A program made the position numbers and the translations under genes. Shown here in pieces: positions 1 through 9,086 of a stretch of DNA of 64,000 nucleotides. The notes under the pieces were generated by a model. The model was given only the letters and a program-made list of their open reading frames with translations. It had not been told where the DNA came from and ran no database searches. The first letter of the stretch is position 1. Each line of letters opens with the position of its first letter. The DNA is taken from the NCBI RefSeq assembly GCF_028683095.1, contig NZ_JAJUBC010000001.1:186001-250000 (forward strand), written 5' to 3'. The stretch is from Enterovibrio gelatinilyticus. Its GTDB lineage: Bacteria > Pseudomonadota > Gammaproteobacteria > Enterobacterales > Vibrionaceae.

Positions 1-376
1 CCATGTATAAGTAAACAAGGTACGAATGGTTTTCTTGCATCTTCATGCGTTGTTCACTGAACGGCACCAACAAATCTTTTGGTAGTCCCCAGTTCAAAAA
101 CGCGCCAACCGGTGTCGTGCTAATGCAATTAAGCTTTGCAAACTGGCCAACACTCGCCAATGGCTTTTCTGTGGTGGCGATAATTTCATCTTGTGAATCA
201 AAATAGATGAACACCTCAATCTCATCGCCCAGTCGCGTGCCTTTCGGGACATATCGCTTAGGCAGTAAGATATTGCCATAGTCCTCACCACCATCGACGA
301 ATACGCCGAAATCTACTTCTTTGACCACAGTAAGAGTGTTCAACTGACCAATTTTAATCATTGAGGTTTTGCTCAT
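1..376 (-). CDS. S1-domain RNA-binding protein, CvfB/YitL-like (3' part missing)
   Basis: The reading frame begins at an ATG at 376 and runs off the left edge, so only the first 125 residues are present. The translation starts MSKTSMIKIGQLNTLTVVKE and continues with an S1-like beta-barrel pattern (FGVFVDGGEDYGNILLPKRY, then GDEIEVFIYFDS), followed by a second S1-like stretch beginning SVGQFAKLNC and ending at GLPKDLLVPFSEQ. This is the order seen in the CvfB/YitL family, cytoplasmic proteins with several S1 domains and a C-terminal winged helix that bind RNA; the C-terminal part lies outside the window. The molecular role in Vibrionaceae is not established. A TATACT hexamer lies about 20 bases upstream of the start on this strand and could be a -10 box, but no good -35 goes with it. 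Confidence 0.75.
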   Translation of the reverse strand, partial: MSKTSMIKIGQLNTLTVVKEVDFGVFVDGGEDYGNILLPKRYVPKGTRLGDEIEVFIYFDSQDEIIATTEKPLASVGQFAKLNCISTTPVGAFLNWGLPKDLLVPFSEQRMKMQENHSYLVYLYM

Positions 377-640
377 CTATTTTAACTACCGCGCAGTATA
401 CGAGATTTATCGCTTTGACGGTTGTAGTAATTTAAAAACCCACACTTGATTGGTTTTTTATTGCACGTTTCTCCTTGTTTTCACCACTAGCAAAAAGAAA
501 ACGACGCCTGATTGCTTTACGTGTAGAGAAAACCCAATGCACTTATGCGAACGAGAACAAGGAAGCAGAAAGCAAGAAAGCAAGAAAGGTTACGGCAAAC
601 ATAAATGGCGGCAATGCGTTGAGCGACGAATGAAACTAAG

Positions 641-664
641 ACGCCACGTTAGACGTGGCGTTTA
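641..664 (-). terminator. Hairpin terminator of the PEP-synthase-like gene
   Basis: An inverted repeat of acgccacgt arms separated by three bases, extended by A/T pairs, lies just downstream of the minus-strand gene that ends at 687. The T-run on that strand is imperfect. The rest of 377-686 holds no convincing gene. Confidence 0.55.
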
Positions 665-686
665 GCTAATGTTCTGGTCTTCGTAT

Positions 687-1490
687 TTACTGATATACAA
701 CAGACACGTTGGCAGCTTCGGCCAGTTCAACAATGGCACTATCTGCTTGCTGAACTAATACTTGGACAGGCTTTTCCGCCAATTGGGTTTTTCTGATGGT
801 ATCCAAAATCAAACTGCGCACCGCTTCATTGTTCTTGTTGAACCCGTATGGCAGTGCATTATCATAAAAATCCACACCGAGAGTGAACGCTGCAAGATTG
901 TCCACGTCTATGACGATGCCATCAAAGTAAGCGAGCAAAGGTTCAGCAAGTACCGCATTCGATGGCAGTTGGCATGCAAGTAATACCTTTAACCCATTTG
1001 CACCGCGGCAAAGGCCTTGTTCCGCGAGTAAATCAATAATGGTTGCGGCTTCGCTAGACGTACGAACAAATGGTACCACGATCTCAATGGGAAGTTTTTT
1101 GTCATAAATCGCCGATTTCAGCACGTCACATTCAAGTACAAACCCCGGCTTCCCGACTTTACTGGCAAAACGAGAGACACCTCGCAACCCCATCGCAGGA
1201 TTAGCTTCACTCGGTTCAACGTTTCCATGCTCAAGGTCACGTAAAGAAAACGCGCTCTGCTCATTTAACATCACACGGAAGGGTTGTTCTGGCGCACGTT
1301 TGTAGGCTTGTTCAAGCAATTCCACCAACGATTCAATGGCCTGTTTTTTATCTTCGAGCGATGCAGGGTGAACACCAACAACATTATTATATAGCTGCCC
1401 CAATGCCACGAGCCCTATGGTCTGATCAGGGTTATCAAGCTGAGCGGGAATTTTAAGAACGGTAGAATAATTCAAATCCATCTGAGACAT
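687..1490 (-). CDS. Stand-alone PEP synthase/PPDK-like C-terminal barrel, probably catalytically inactive
   Basis: This 267-residue protein matches only the C-terminal PEP/pyruvate-binding TIM barrel of PEP synthase. Visible family motifs are NPAMGLRGVSRF (family NPxxGxRGxSRY), LECDVL, VPFVRT, ANGLKVLLACQLPSNA and FDGIVIDVDN. The ATP-grasp domain and the phosphohistidine swivel domain are absent. Family-conserved positions have changed: the Glu of CEIPSN is Gln (CQLPSN), the GSND segment is DVDN, and the catalytic CGQGPSD cysteine segment reads VQQADS. I therefore infer loss of PEP synthase activity, with perhaps a ligand-binding or regulatory role. The start at 1490 is chosen over upstream ATGs because the PEP-synthase-like part begins soon after it. 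The gene is divergent from a DAHP synthase gene, whose enzyme uses PEP. Confidence 0.7.
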   Translation of the reverse strand: MSQMDLNYSTVLKIPAQLDNPDQTIGLVALGQLYNNVVGVHPASLEDKKQAIESLVELLEQAYKRAPEQPFRVMLNEQSAFSLRDLEHGNVEPSEANPAMGLRGVSRFASKVGKPGFVLECDVLKSAIYDKKLPIEIVVPFVRTSSEAATIIDLLAEQGLCRGANGLKVLLACQLPSNAVLAEPLLAYFDGIVIDVDNLAAFTLGVDFYDNALPYGFNKNNEAVRSLILDTIRKTQLAEKPVQVLVQQADSAIVELAEAANVSVVYQ

Positions 1491-1830
1491 AGCGCACCAA
1501 TACTGCCTTGTAAAAATCAACATGCCTAAACGGCACAAATAGCTGTTGAACTGTTGGCGACTTTTTCGCAAGCGCCTGATTTTCGTCCATCTACTTCAAA
1601 ACATACCCAGAGTAGTAATGCGTTACAAGCGAAAAAATCAATTTGTTCATAGTTTTACTTATCAACGATTATTACGGCGCGAGCCGTGTAAAATTGCAGC
1701 AAAAATAGTACAAATACCCACCAATACCTAGAATAAATCGCTGAAAGATAAACTCGTTGCTTCTCTGAGTCCGAATTTTTGGTATCTTACTGCCTTTGCA
1801 ACAACGCTGAAGTAAAGGAAGGCAGTGTCC

Positions 1831-2889
1831 ATGCCGATTAAAACCGACGAACTAAGAACGCAACCTGTTGACACATTGCCAACGCCAGCAGAAGTGGAAG
1901 CTGCGTCTCCACTTTCTGATCATGTTGCAAACCATATCGCTCAAGCACGTCAGCAAGCTGAAGACATTTTAGCTGGACGTGATAACCGCCTGCTTGTCGT
2001 GGTAGGCCCTTGCTCTATTCATGACCCAGAAGCAGGGCTGGATTACGCAAAACGCTTAAAAGCATTCGCTGATACCCACCGCGACACGCTGCATATCATC
2101 ATGCGCACCTACTTTGAAAAACCACGCACCGTCGTTGGCTGGAAAGGCATGATCAATGACCCGCACCTTGATGGAAGTTGCCACCTTCGCGAAGGCCTCT
2201 TCAAAGCGCGTAAATTCTTGTTGGATGTGAACGAACTTGGTATGCCAACCGCCACCGAGTTTCTCGACATGATCACAGGTCAATACATTGCCGATTTGGT
2301 GTCATGGGGCGCCATTGGTGCGCGTACGACGGAATCACAAATCCACCGTGAAATGGCGTCTGCACTTTCTTGCCCAGTTGGTTTTAAAAACGGCACCGAC
2401 GGCAACACGAAAATCGCAATTGATGCCATTCGCTCGAGCCAAACGTCACACCTTTTCTGCTCGCCAGACAAACAAGGTGTCATGACTATTTATCGCACCA
2501 GTGGCAACCCATATGGGCATGTTATTCTGCGAGGCGGACATCAGCCTAACTATCAACGTGAACATGTTGCGAAAGCTGCTGAGGATCTTAGTGCCTTTGA
2601 ATTAACGCCACGCCTAGTGGTTGACTTCAGCCATGCTAACTGCGAGAAACAGCATAAACGCCAAATTGATGTGGCAGCCGATATTTGCCAGCAGATCACT
2701 GATGGCGATACCTTTGTTGCAGGTATTATGGCGGAAAGCTTTATCGAAGAAGGTAATCAAGCCGTCGATAAAGACAAAATTGATAGCTTAACTTATGGTC
2801 AGTCTATTACTGATCCATGTTTAAGCTGGAACGATACGACGACAATGCTACAAATGTTGTCAGATGCTGTAGAAAAACGTAACAGCTAA
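1831..2889 (+). CDS. aroH: 3-deoxy-7-phosphoheptulonate (DAHP) synthase, Trp-sensitive type
   Basis: This enzyme condenses PEP with erythrose 4-phosphate to give DAHP, the first step of the shikimate pathway in the cytoplasm. The 352-residue type I protein shows the family signatures VVGPCSIHDPE, KPRTVVGWKG, SWGAIGARTTESQ, GFKNGTDG, HVILRGG and VDFSHANCEKQHKRQ. It resembles E. coli AroH more than AroF or AroG: the N-terminus KTDELRT, the LDMITGQYIADL stretch and the SPDKQGVMTIYRTSGNPYGH stretch follow the tryptophan-sensitive isozyme. The ATG at 1831 is preferred over a GTG at 1825 because the AAGGAAGG ribosome-binding site then sits about 8 bases upstream. I looked for a TrpR-like operator upstream and could not identify one. 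Sensitivity to tryptophan is inferred from sequence similarity only. Confidence 0.92.
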   Translation: MPIKTDELRTQPVDTLPTPAEVEAASPLSDHVANHIAQARQQAEDILAGRDNRLLVVVGPCSIHDPEAGLDYAKRLKAFADTHRDTLHIIMRTYFEKPRTVVGWKGMINDPHLDGSCHLREGLFKARKFLLDVNELGMPTATEFLDMITGQYIADLVSWGAIGARTTESQIHREMASALSCPVGFKNGTDGNTKIAIDAIRSSQTSHLFCSPDKQGVMTIYRTSGNPYGHVILRGGHQPNYQREHVAKAAEDLSAFELTPRLVVDFSHANCEKQHKRQIDVAADICQQITDGDTFVAGIMAESFIEEGNQAVDKDKIDSLTYGQSITDPCLSWNDTTTMLQMLSDAVEKRNS

Positions 2890-2951
2890 CGCATAGAAAG
2901 CGTTAGCATCGTTACTCATATTATTAATTAGATAAACATCAGGAATACACT

Positions 2952-3431
2952 ATGCCTTCTTTTGATATCGTGTCGGAAATTGACAACGTTGAACTAAGAA
3001 ACGCCGTAGATAACTCAAAGCGAGAACTCGCTACTCGTTTTGATTTTCGTGGTGTTGAAGCCAGCTTCGAGCTAAACAAAGAAGTCGTGAAAGTGTCTGC
3101 TGATTCAGACTTCCAAGTCACCCAAATGATCGACATTCTTCGTGGTAATTTGGCAAAGCGTGGCGTAGACGCCAGATCAATGGAACCAAAAGACGTCGTT
3201 CATACTGGTAAAACTTGGTCGCAAGAAGTTCACTTCAAAAACGGCATTGAAGCATTGGTTGCAAAGAAACTGGTGAAAATGATCAAAGACGCCAAGATCA
3301 AAGTGCAAGCGCAAATTCAAGGCGAACAAGTGCGCATCACAGGAAAAAAACGTGATGATCTACAAGCTGTCATGCAGTTGGCACGTGAATCTGATCTTCA
3401 GCCATTCCAGTTTGATAACTTCCGTGACTAA
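2952..3431 (+). CDS. yajQ: YajQ-family nucleotide-binding protein
   Basis: A 159-residue cytoplasmic protein beginning [21 protein letters not shown], the hallmark N-terminus of the YajQ (DUF520) family, and ending FQFDNFRD, also typical. Family members have two ferredoxin-like domains, bind RNA, and in several species bind cyclic di-GMP; the role in this organism is inferred. An AGGAA ribosome-binding site lies about 7 bases before the ATG. It follows aroH by 62 bases in the same direction with no obvious terminator between, so it may be partly cotranscribed. A strong bidirectional terminator follows. Confidence 0.92.
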   Translation: MPSFDIVSEIDNVELRNAVDNSKRELATRFDFRGVEASFELNKEVVKVSADSDFQVTQMIDILRGNLAKRGVDARSMEPKDVVHTGKTWSQEVHFKNGIEALVAKKLVKMIKDAKIKVQAQIQGEQVRITGKKRDDLQAVMQLARESDLQPFQFDNFRD

Positions 3432-3510
3432 GAATTACGTGACTAAGACTGCCTTGACTATGACTTCATTGACTAAGTTACACACATAAACGTATTAGCG
3501 ATGTATATAC

Positions 3511-3545
3511 AAAGCCACTTCCCTTTGGGTAAGTGGCTTTTTTAT
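3511..3545. terminator. Bidirectional terminator between yajQ and the hrpB-type gene
   Basis: Arms aaagccactt and aagtggcttt around a 10-base loop, with a T-run on the plus strand and an A-rich 5' flank, placed exactly between two convergent genes. Confidence 0.85.
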
Positions 3546-5950
3546 TTCACATCTACCACTCGGCTCGCTTTTTTATACTGCACGCGCCACCCATTCCATG
3601 AAGGAAGCTCCCAACGTTTAGGCCCGTCTTTTCGGTTTCCACAAACATGGTGAACAACAACTGTGCGCTTAAACCTAAAGTATTCTGCGCTTAACGTCAG
3701 TTCAGGCAATACAACCCGTAACGGGTAGGTTTGGACAAAATCATCGAACTCCCATGAAGGGATGCCATCGAAATGAAGGTCATCATCACCAATGAGTTCC
3801 ATGTCTTCGACAGTTTCAACCCCTAACTCTGACAGTTTGTCCTCTAGCCATTCAGCAACATCAACGGGAGCTAATGGTTTTTCCGCGATCAATTGTTGAT
3901 ATAAATTCCAGTAAGCTATTTGGGTGCGACTCGTTTCACCAACGCCTTCCATTAAAGCGCCATCAAGAATCTGATTTACTATCGCCCTAAGCAAACTCGC
4001 CCCTTCAGCTTGATGCTCAAACTGGGCAATGACTCTCCCTGCATACACTTGATGGCGAACATCAAACACTTCACCATTGCGCTCAACCTGTGCAGCAACC
4101 TCTATATTCCCGATGTTGGCATCCGCGAGCCAAGAATAAGGCAATGGAGACATACAGGTCGCGTATGACGTGGTCTGTTTAGCGCCTCTTCCCGCTAGGT
4201 GGAATTGATCAAACACTATCGCCGCTTGATATTCTGGTGCGAAATCACTGTCTCTGCTCAATACAACTTCACTGATCCCATTGCCAAATGCCTGTTGACG
4301 TTTTTCTCTTCTAACAAAGGCCAACTCTGGAGCAATGTCTATGACATTACGTAAAAACGATTCTCGCTGGAAACAGCTAGCAGCCTCCCATTGTGGGAGT
4401 TCAAACGCCTCACGTAACGACACAGCCAAACGCCTCGCTTCATCCAACCCAAGCAGATCAACATCAATTTCTTCTGGCTGCTCACCACGAAGCACTGCGA
4501 TAGATGTGACAGCGTCACACAGCGTTTGATTCCAAGCTTTGACGTTATCTAGCGCCAAATCACCCGCTTTTCTTTTCCATACAGACATTGGTGTTTGAAG
4601 TATCGCCACGAGATCACACATGGCTTCTTTGTTGGTTTTACTTGTCATACCGGAGATTAGGTGGGCAAACAATGAATCTATAGGCAATGGATAAAGCAAC
4701 TTGCCATGCTCAGTCACAGAACCATTGTCTTCAATGGCCCCCATTGTGATGAGTCGGTGATAAGCCGAATTCAATGACTTGTCAGGCAACGCAGAAAGAA
4801 AAGACAATTCATCTAATGTGAATCCGCAACATGCCGACGCAAGCATGGTTTCAATCAAATCTTCACGCTCAAGTTCCGGTGGCGTAAAAGCCTCCAACGG
4901 CGCGTGCTCGCCATACAGCCTTTCACAATAACCAGCGCTTATCCGGCCTGCTCGCCCTGCTCGCTGTTTCGCACTGGCTTTTGATATCGCATGTAGCGCG
5001 AGCGCGGTACGACCATTGCGCTGGTGCGTTCGTCGCTCCATCCCTGTATCTATTACCGTCACGATACCCGGAATCGTCAAAGAAGTTTCAGCGACGTTAG
5101 TCGCTAGCACAATGCGTTGATGGCTCGCTGAGTGCAGTGCTCGTTTGCGGTCACCGTCCGTGACAGATGCATGAAGAGGAATAACATCAGCCCCAAACTC
5201 TTCTTCCAGCCCTTTTAATGCCGACGCACATACGTTGATTTCTTTTTTTCCCGGTAGAAAGACCAATATATCGCCACCACGCGCCAGTGCCAGTTCGACA
5301 ATTGGCTTTACCCGCAATTCAAGCTGCTTGCCTGAAGGCATCAATTGGCTGTCATTCGCGTGATGCGATATGGTGACACCGTAACTACTTACATCTGCTT
5401 TTATCAAATCCGCATTAAAATAGTGACTGAGTTTTTCGCTTTCCAACGTCGCGGAAGTAATAATCAATCGATGCGCATTGTGTTTGACTAACAAGGCCGC
5501 GAGTAAATCGGTTTCTGCGCGGCGTTCATGAAATTCATCAATCATTATCACGTCAAACGTCGCCAGTTTGTCTTCACTAAACCAACGTAAAACCACACCA
5601 GGCGTGGCGAATACTATTTGGGTATCTTCGCTGAATCGATAATCAAACTTAATGGCGTAACCCACTTGTTGCCCAATTCGGTCCGCCGCTGATTTGCCCT
5701 TTTCACCGCTTAAGGTTTCCGCCACAAACCCGGCGAGAGATGTGCACGCGACACGACGCGGTTCAATCACGAGCACCCTACCTAATTTAGATGCCCACAC
5801 AGGTAAACGTGTCGATTTTCCTGTGCCAGTGTCCGATTGGATTATCACGTTGCGATGCGCTAATACGCTTTCAACCTCGGATTTAATCGAATCAATAGGA
5901 AGATGAATGACTTTAGAGGGAGTCATCTGAATTGGGTTAGATTTGCTCAT
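3542..5950 (-). CDS. hrpB: ATP-dependent helicase, HrpB type
   Basis: An 802-residue SF2 DExH helicase. Walker A is TGTGKST at residues 41-47, motif II is DEFH at 138-141 (HrpB-type proteins use DEFH, HrpA uses DEAH), followed by SATL, then TNVAETSLTIPG and QRAGRAGR in the second RecA-like domain. An HA2-like helical region follows, and the C-terminal 250 residues are the HrpB-specific part. The C-terminus differs from the E. coli protein, ending in a Trp-rich WELPSWNGWRVQY stretch, so the last 150 residues may be lineage-specific. HrpB proteins are RNA helicases of poorly defined biological role. The gene converges with yajQ. The start has only a weak ribosome-binding site and an ATG 24 bases further in is an alternative. 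Confidence 0.82.
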   Translation of the reverse strand: MSKSNPIQMTPSKVIHLPIDSIKSEVESVLAHRNVIIQSDTGTGKSTRLPVWASKLGRVLVIEPRRVACTSLAGFVAETLSGEKGKSAADRIGQQVGYAIKFDYRFSEDTQIVFATPGVVLRWFSEDKLATFDVIMIDEFHERRAETDLLAALLVKHNAHRLIITSATLESEKLSHYFNADLIKADVSSYGVTISHHANDSQLMPSGKQLELRVKPIVELALARGGDILVFLPGKKEINVCASALKGLEEEFGADVIPLHASVTDGDRKRALHSASHQRIVLATNVAETSLTIPGIVTVIDTGMERRTHQRNGRTALALHAISKASAKQRAGRAGRISAGYCERLYGEHAPLEAFTPPELEREDLIETMLASACCGFTLDELSFLSALPDKSLNSAYHRLITMGAIEDNGSVTEHGKLLYPLPIDSLFAHLISGMTSKTNKEAMCDLVAILQTPMSVWKRKAGDLALDNVKAWNQTLCDAVTSIAVLRGEQPEEIDVDLLGLDEARRLAVSLREAFELPQWEAASCFQRESFLRNVIDIAPELAFVRREKRQQAFGNGISEVVLSRDSDFAPEYQAAIVFDQFHLAGRGAKQTTSYATCMSPLPYSWLADANIGNIEVAAQVERNGEVFDVRHQVYAGRVIAQFEHQAEGASLLRAIVNQILDGALMEGVGETSRTQIAYWNLYQQLIAEKPLAPVDVAEWLEDKLSELGVETVEDMELIGDDDLHFDGIPSWEFDDFVQTYPLRVVLPELTLSAEYFRFKRTVVVHHVCGNRKDGPKRWELPSWNGWRVQYKKASRVVDVK

Positions 5951-6286
5951 GAATTCAATACGAAGGCGTGTGAATGGGAATGCTGCTAGTGTACCTCAGA
6001 AAAGAAGGTATGCACCTTCAGGATGAGTTTTCTCTGTTATGTGTCGTTTCCCACCCAATGCCTTTGGTGTAGCTCACTGTTTATGTGAACAGCAGACGCG
6101 TTTATTGACAATGCACTTGAACCAATAGGCTCTATCCCTCTACTATTGACGTTCTGGATAATTATTCCAACGTCCAAATTACTCACATAACCAACTAGCC
6201 TTATATTGTCGAATCCTGCGTATTCAAGGTGCTTGGTTATACTTACTATTAAAATATCATTCTGAAAGAGTTGAGTTGTCTCCTCC

Positions 6287-7978
6287 ATGCATAATCAAAA
6301 GCGCCCTCTCTACATTCCATACGCTGGTCCAGCGTTGCTTGAAACACCGCTCCTCAACAAGGGCAGCGCATTCTCTGTTGAAGAGCGCATGTTCTTCAAC
6401 CTAGAGGGGCTTCTGCCAGAAGCTATCGAATCTATCGAAGAACAAGCTGAACGTGCTTATAAACAGTATCTGCGTTTTGAAAATGACATGGATAAGCACA
6501 TTTACTTACGAAATATCCAAGATACCAACGAAACCCTGTTCTACCGTCTGGTGAATAACCATATCAGCGAAGTGATGCCAATTATCTACACGCCAACAGT
6601 CGGTGCGGCTTGTGAGAATTTCTCTGAGATCTACCGTCGTGGTCGTGGCCTGTTTATTTCATACCCTAATCGCTTCCGTATTGACGACATGCTTAACAAT
6701 GCTTCTCGACAGAACGTCAAAGTTATCGTTGTCACTGACGGTGAGCGAATTCTCGGTCTGGGTGATCAGGGCATTGGCGGTATGGGGATTCCAATCGGTA
6801 AGTTAGCACTGTACACCGCATGTGGTGGTATCAGTCCAGCTTATACCCTACCTATCGTACTTGATGTCGGTACCAACAACCCACAACGCCTTTCTGATCC
6901 TATGTATATGGGTTGGCGACACACGCGCATCACTGGGCAAGAGTACGATGACTTCATTGAAGAGTTCATCCAAGCAGTTCAACACCGCTGGCCTGATGCA
7001 CTTATTCAGTTTGAAGATTTTGCTCAAAAGAATGCCATGCCGATTCTTGAGCGCTACAAAGACCGTGTTTGTTGCTTTAACGATGACATACAGGGTACGG
7101 CTGCCGTTACTGTTGGCTCGTTAATTGCTGCATGTAAAGCGGCTGGCACCAAACTCTCTGAGCAACGTATTACCTTTCTTGGCGCGGGCTCAGCAGGTTG
7201 CGGCATTGCCGAAGCAATCATTGCGCAAATGGTCTCTGAAGGTATTAGTGACAAAGAAGCTCGCCAACGCGTGTTCATGGTCGATCGCTGGGGCTTGTTG
7301 ATTGACGCCATGCCTAATTTGTTGGATTTCCAACAGCGCCTGGTTCAGAAATCATCTGCCATTAAACACTGGGAGCTGGCTGACCAGAACATCTCATTGG
7401 TTGATGTCGTGAAAAACGCCAAGCCCACTGTACTTATCGGAGTATCCGGCGCGCCGGGCTTATTCAGTGAAGAAGTGATCAAGACAATGCATGAGCATTG
7501 TGATCGTCCGATTGTATTCCCACTGTCTAATCCAACGAGCCGCGTTGAAGCGACACCTTTTGATATTCTTCGTTGGACAAATGGTGAAGCACTTGTGGCA
7601 ACGGGCAGCCCGTTCGAACCAGTGGTATTGGACGGAGGTAAAACCTTCACCATCGCCCAGTGCAATAACAGCTACATCTTCCCAGGTATTGGGCTAGGTG
7701 TATTGGCGACAGAAGCAAAGCGTGTCACGGATGAAATGCTGATGGAATCAAGCCGTGCATTGGCAGAATGCTCTCCTTTAGCGAAATTTGGTCGCGGGCC
7801 TTTGCTTCCGCCTCTCGAGGAGATTCAAACCGTATCTCGTCATATTGCGCTTGCTGTTGCAAAGAAGGCTATTGAACAAGGCGTCGCCCTTGAGTTAACA
7901 GACGAAGCATTGCAAGAGCGTATTGACGCTATTTTCTGGCAACCTAAGTACCGTCAGTACAAACGTACCTCGTTCTAA
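6287..7978 (+). CDS. maeA: NAD-dependent malic enzyme
   Basis: Oxidatively decarboxylates L-malate to pyruvate, producing NADH. The 563-residue protein aligns over its whole length with E. coli MaeA. Visible are [13 protein letters not shown] with the catalytic tyrosine, [16 protein letters not shown], the metal-binding FEDFAQKNA and [10 protein letters not shown] segments, the dinucleotide-binding [11 protein letters not shown], and [13 protein letters not shown]. The carboxy-terminus YRQYKRTSF is also family-typical. The gene stands alone, with a strong terminator after it. It is one gene away from a predicted C4-dicarboxylate symporter, which fits a role in using imported succinate, fumarate or malate; this link is inferred from position. 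The 335-base upstream region has no convincing gene. The ribosome-binding site before the ATG is weak. Confidence 0.95.
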   Translation: MHNQKRPLYIPYAGPALLETPLLNKGSAFSVEERMFFNLEGLLPEAIESIEEQAERAYKQYLRFENDMDKHIYLRNIQDTNETLFYRLVNNHISEVMPIIYTPTVGAACENFSEIYRRGRGLFISYPNRFRIDDMLNNASRQNVKVIVVTDGERILGLGDQGIGGMGIPIGKLALYTACGGISPAYTLPIVLDVGTNNPQRLSDPMYMGWRHTRITGQEYDDFIEEFIQAVQHRWPDALIQFEDFAQKNAMPILERYKDRVCCFNDDIQGTAAVTVGSLIAACKAAGTKLSEQRITFLGAGSAGCGIAEAIIAQMVSEGISDKEARQRVFMVDRWGLLIDAMPNLLDFQQRLVQKSSAIKHWELADQNISLVDVVKNAKPTVLIGVSGAPGLFSEEVIKTMHEHCDRPIVFPLSNPTSRVEATPFDILRWTNGEALVATGSPFEPVVLDGGKTFTIAQCNNSYIFPGIGLGVLATEAKRVTDEMLMESSRALAECSPLAKFGRGPLLPPLEEIQTVSRHIALAVAKKAIEQGVALELTDEALQERIDAIFWQPKYRQYKRTSF

Positions 7979-8001
7979 TACTTCATGGATTGAGTCATTA
8001 C

Positions 8002-8044
8002 AAATAACCTCCGCAGATCTTAATTATGCGGAGGTTATTTTTGT
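8002..8044 (+). terminator. Terminator of maeA
   Basis: A long stem with arms aaataacctccgca and tgcggaggttattt, an 11-base loop and a following T-rich tail, starting 23 bases after the maeA stop. Confidence 0.85.
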
Positions 8045-8107
8045 CATTTTCCAAATTTTAGTTTAACCTTCTGGTTCCTCACTGGTTTTAGTGCCTTTCA
8101 AATTGTG

Positions 8108-8800
8108 ATGTCATTTCGTAAAGCGTCAATTTTTGTCTCAATCATTATTACTGCTTCGCTACTGAGTATTGTGGCGATGGATCTCTGGGTGTCTTTTCAG
8201 GCAAGGGATCGAATTTATGACTCTATTGAGGCGACCCCTTCACGCAACATAGGTCTCGTATTGGGCACCAGTAAATACATCGGCAAAACACTAAACCCTT
8301 ATTACACGTACCGTATTGAAGCCGCGCAACAGCTATACATGAACGACAAAGTTGATGTGTTACTCCTCAGCGGCGATAACGCGCATCGCTCATATAACGA
8401 GCCGTGGACGATGAAGCGGGATATGCTCAGAGCAGGGATTCCCGATGATCGCATCTTTCTTGATTACGCAGGGTTTCGAACACTCGATTCCATCGTAAGA
8501 GCCAAGAAAGTATTCGACGCCGATGAGTTCACGCTCGTCACCCAAGCTTTTCACTGCGAGCGTGCACTGTTTATCGCCGATTTCTACGATATCGACGCTA
8601 TTTGCCTTGCAGTTCCAAGCCCAAAAGGACTTGCAGGCCTTAAAATTCGTACTCGTGAAGTTCTTGCTCGTGTTAAGGCGATACTAGATATCTATGTCCT
8701 AAACGAACAACCCAAGTTTTTGGGCCCAAAAGAGACCATCAAAACAGATTCGCTCTCTATTCCTCAACAGGCCGATGAGAGTGTAAACACGCCTAACTGA
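8108..8800 (+). CDS. sanA: SanA-type inner-membrane protein (DUF218)
   Basis: A 230-residue protein with one N-terminal membrane segment (about residues 5-27) followed by a DUF218 domain. It closely follows E. coli SanA: NIGLVLGTSKY, NPYYTYRIEAA, LLLSGDNAHRSYNEP, MKRDMLRAGIP, DYAGFRTLDSIVRAKKVF, FHCERALFIA and CLAVPSPK. In E. coli and Salmonella, SanA affects envelope barrier function, including vancomycin exclusion at high temperature; the biochemical activity is not known. The ATG at 8108 is chosen over an overlapping GTG at 8105; neither has a clear ribosome-binding site. The C-terminal 20 residues are not conserved. Confidence 0.9.
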   Translation: MSFRKASIFVSIIITASLLSIVAMDLWVSFQARDRIYDSIEATPSRNIGLVLGTSKYIGKTLNPYYTYRIEAAQQLYMNDKVDVLLLSGDNAHRSYNEPWTMKRDMLRAGIPDDRIFLDYAGFRTLDSIVRAKKVFDADEFTLVTQAFHCERALFIADFYDIDAICLAVPSPKGLAGLKIRTREVLARVKAILDIYVLNEQPKFLGPKETIKTDSLSIPQQADESVNTPN

Positions 8801-9086
8801 TCCCTTCGTGTTCAACGATAGCTATACAACAAACAACAGCACTAAACATCCGGCCCTATGCCGTGCTAAACGAAATTCATCCCTGCCATTTCCTCACATT
8901 GAGTTACATCCCCCAACCTTATGGGTAGAAAACCACCCATTAAGAAATCACGCCATCCCAGTTTTAAACATCCGCGCTACATCTTGTTCATAATGTGGCT
9001 TTACGCTCTCTACAACTCCATTAACTAACGCAATAATGCTTTCGATTTCAACAGAAAAACCCTACATATAATTAGAGGAAGTCGAT

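Noticed and set aside
450-665. 71-codon plus-strand ORF
   Set aside because: It has no recognisable similarity, runs into a hairpin that terminates the opposite-strand gene, and shows a basic low-quality translation typical of non-coding sequence.
1572-1830. TrpR operator upstream of aroH
   Set aside because: No palindrome close to the GTACTAG-type TrpR consensus could be identified by eye.
6037-6288. 83-codon minus-strand ORF upstream of maeA
   Set aside because: It covers the whole maeA 5' region, has no recognisable domain, and lacks a convincing ribosome-binding site and terminator.
8808-8993. 61-codon plus-strand ORF between sanA and the dicarboxylate symporter gene
   Set aside because: No ribosome-binding site, no domain, and a translation that looks random; the region is best read as intergenic.
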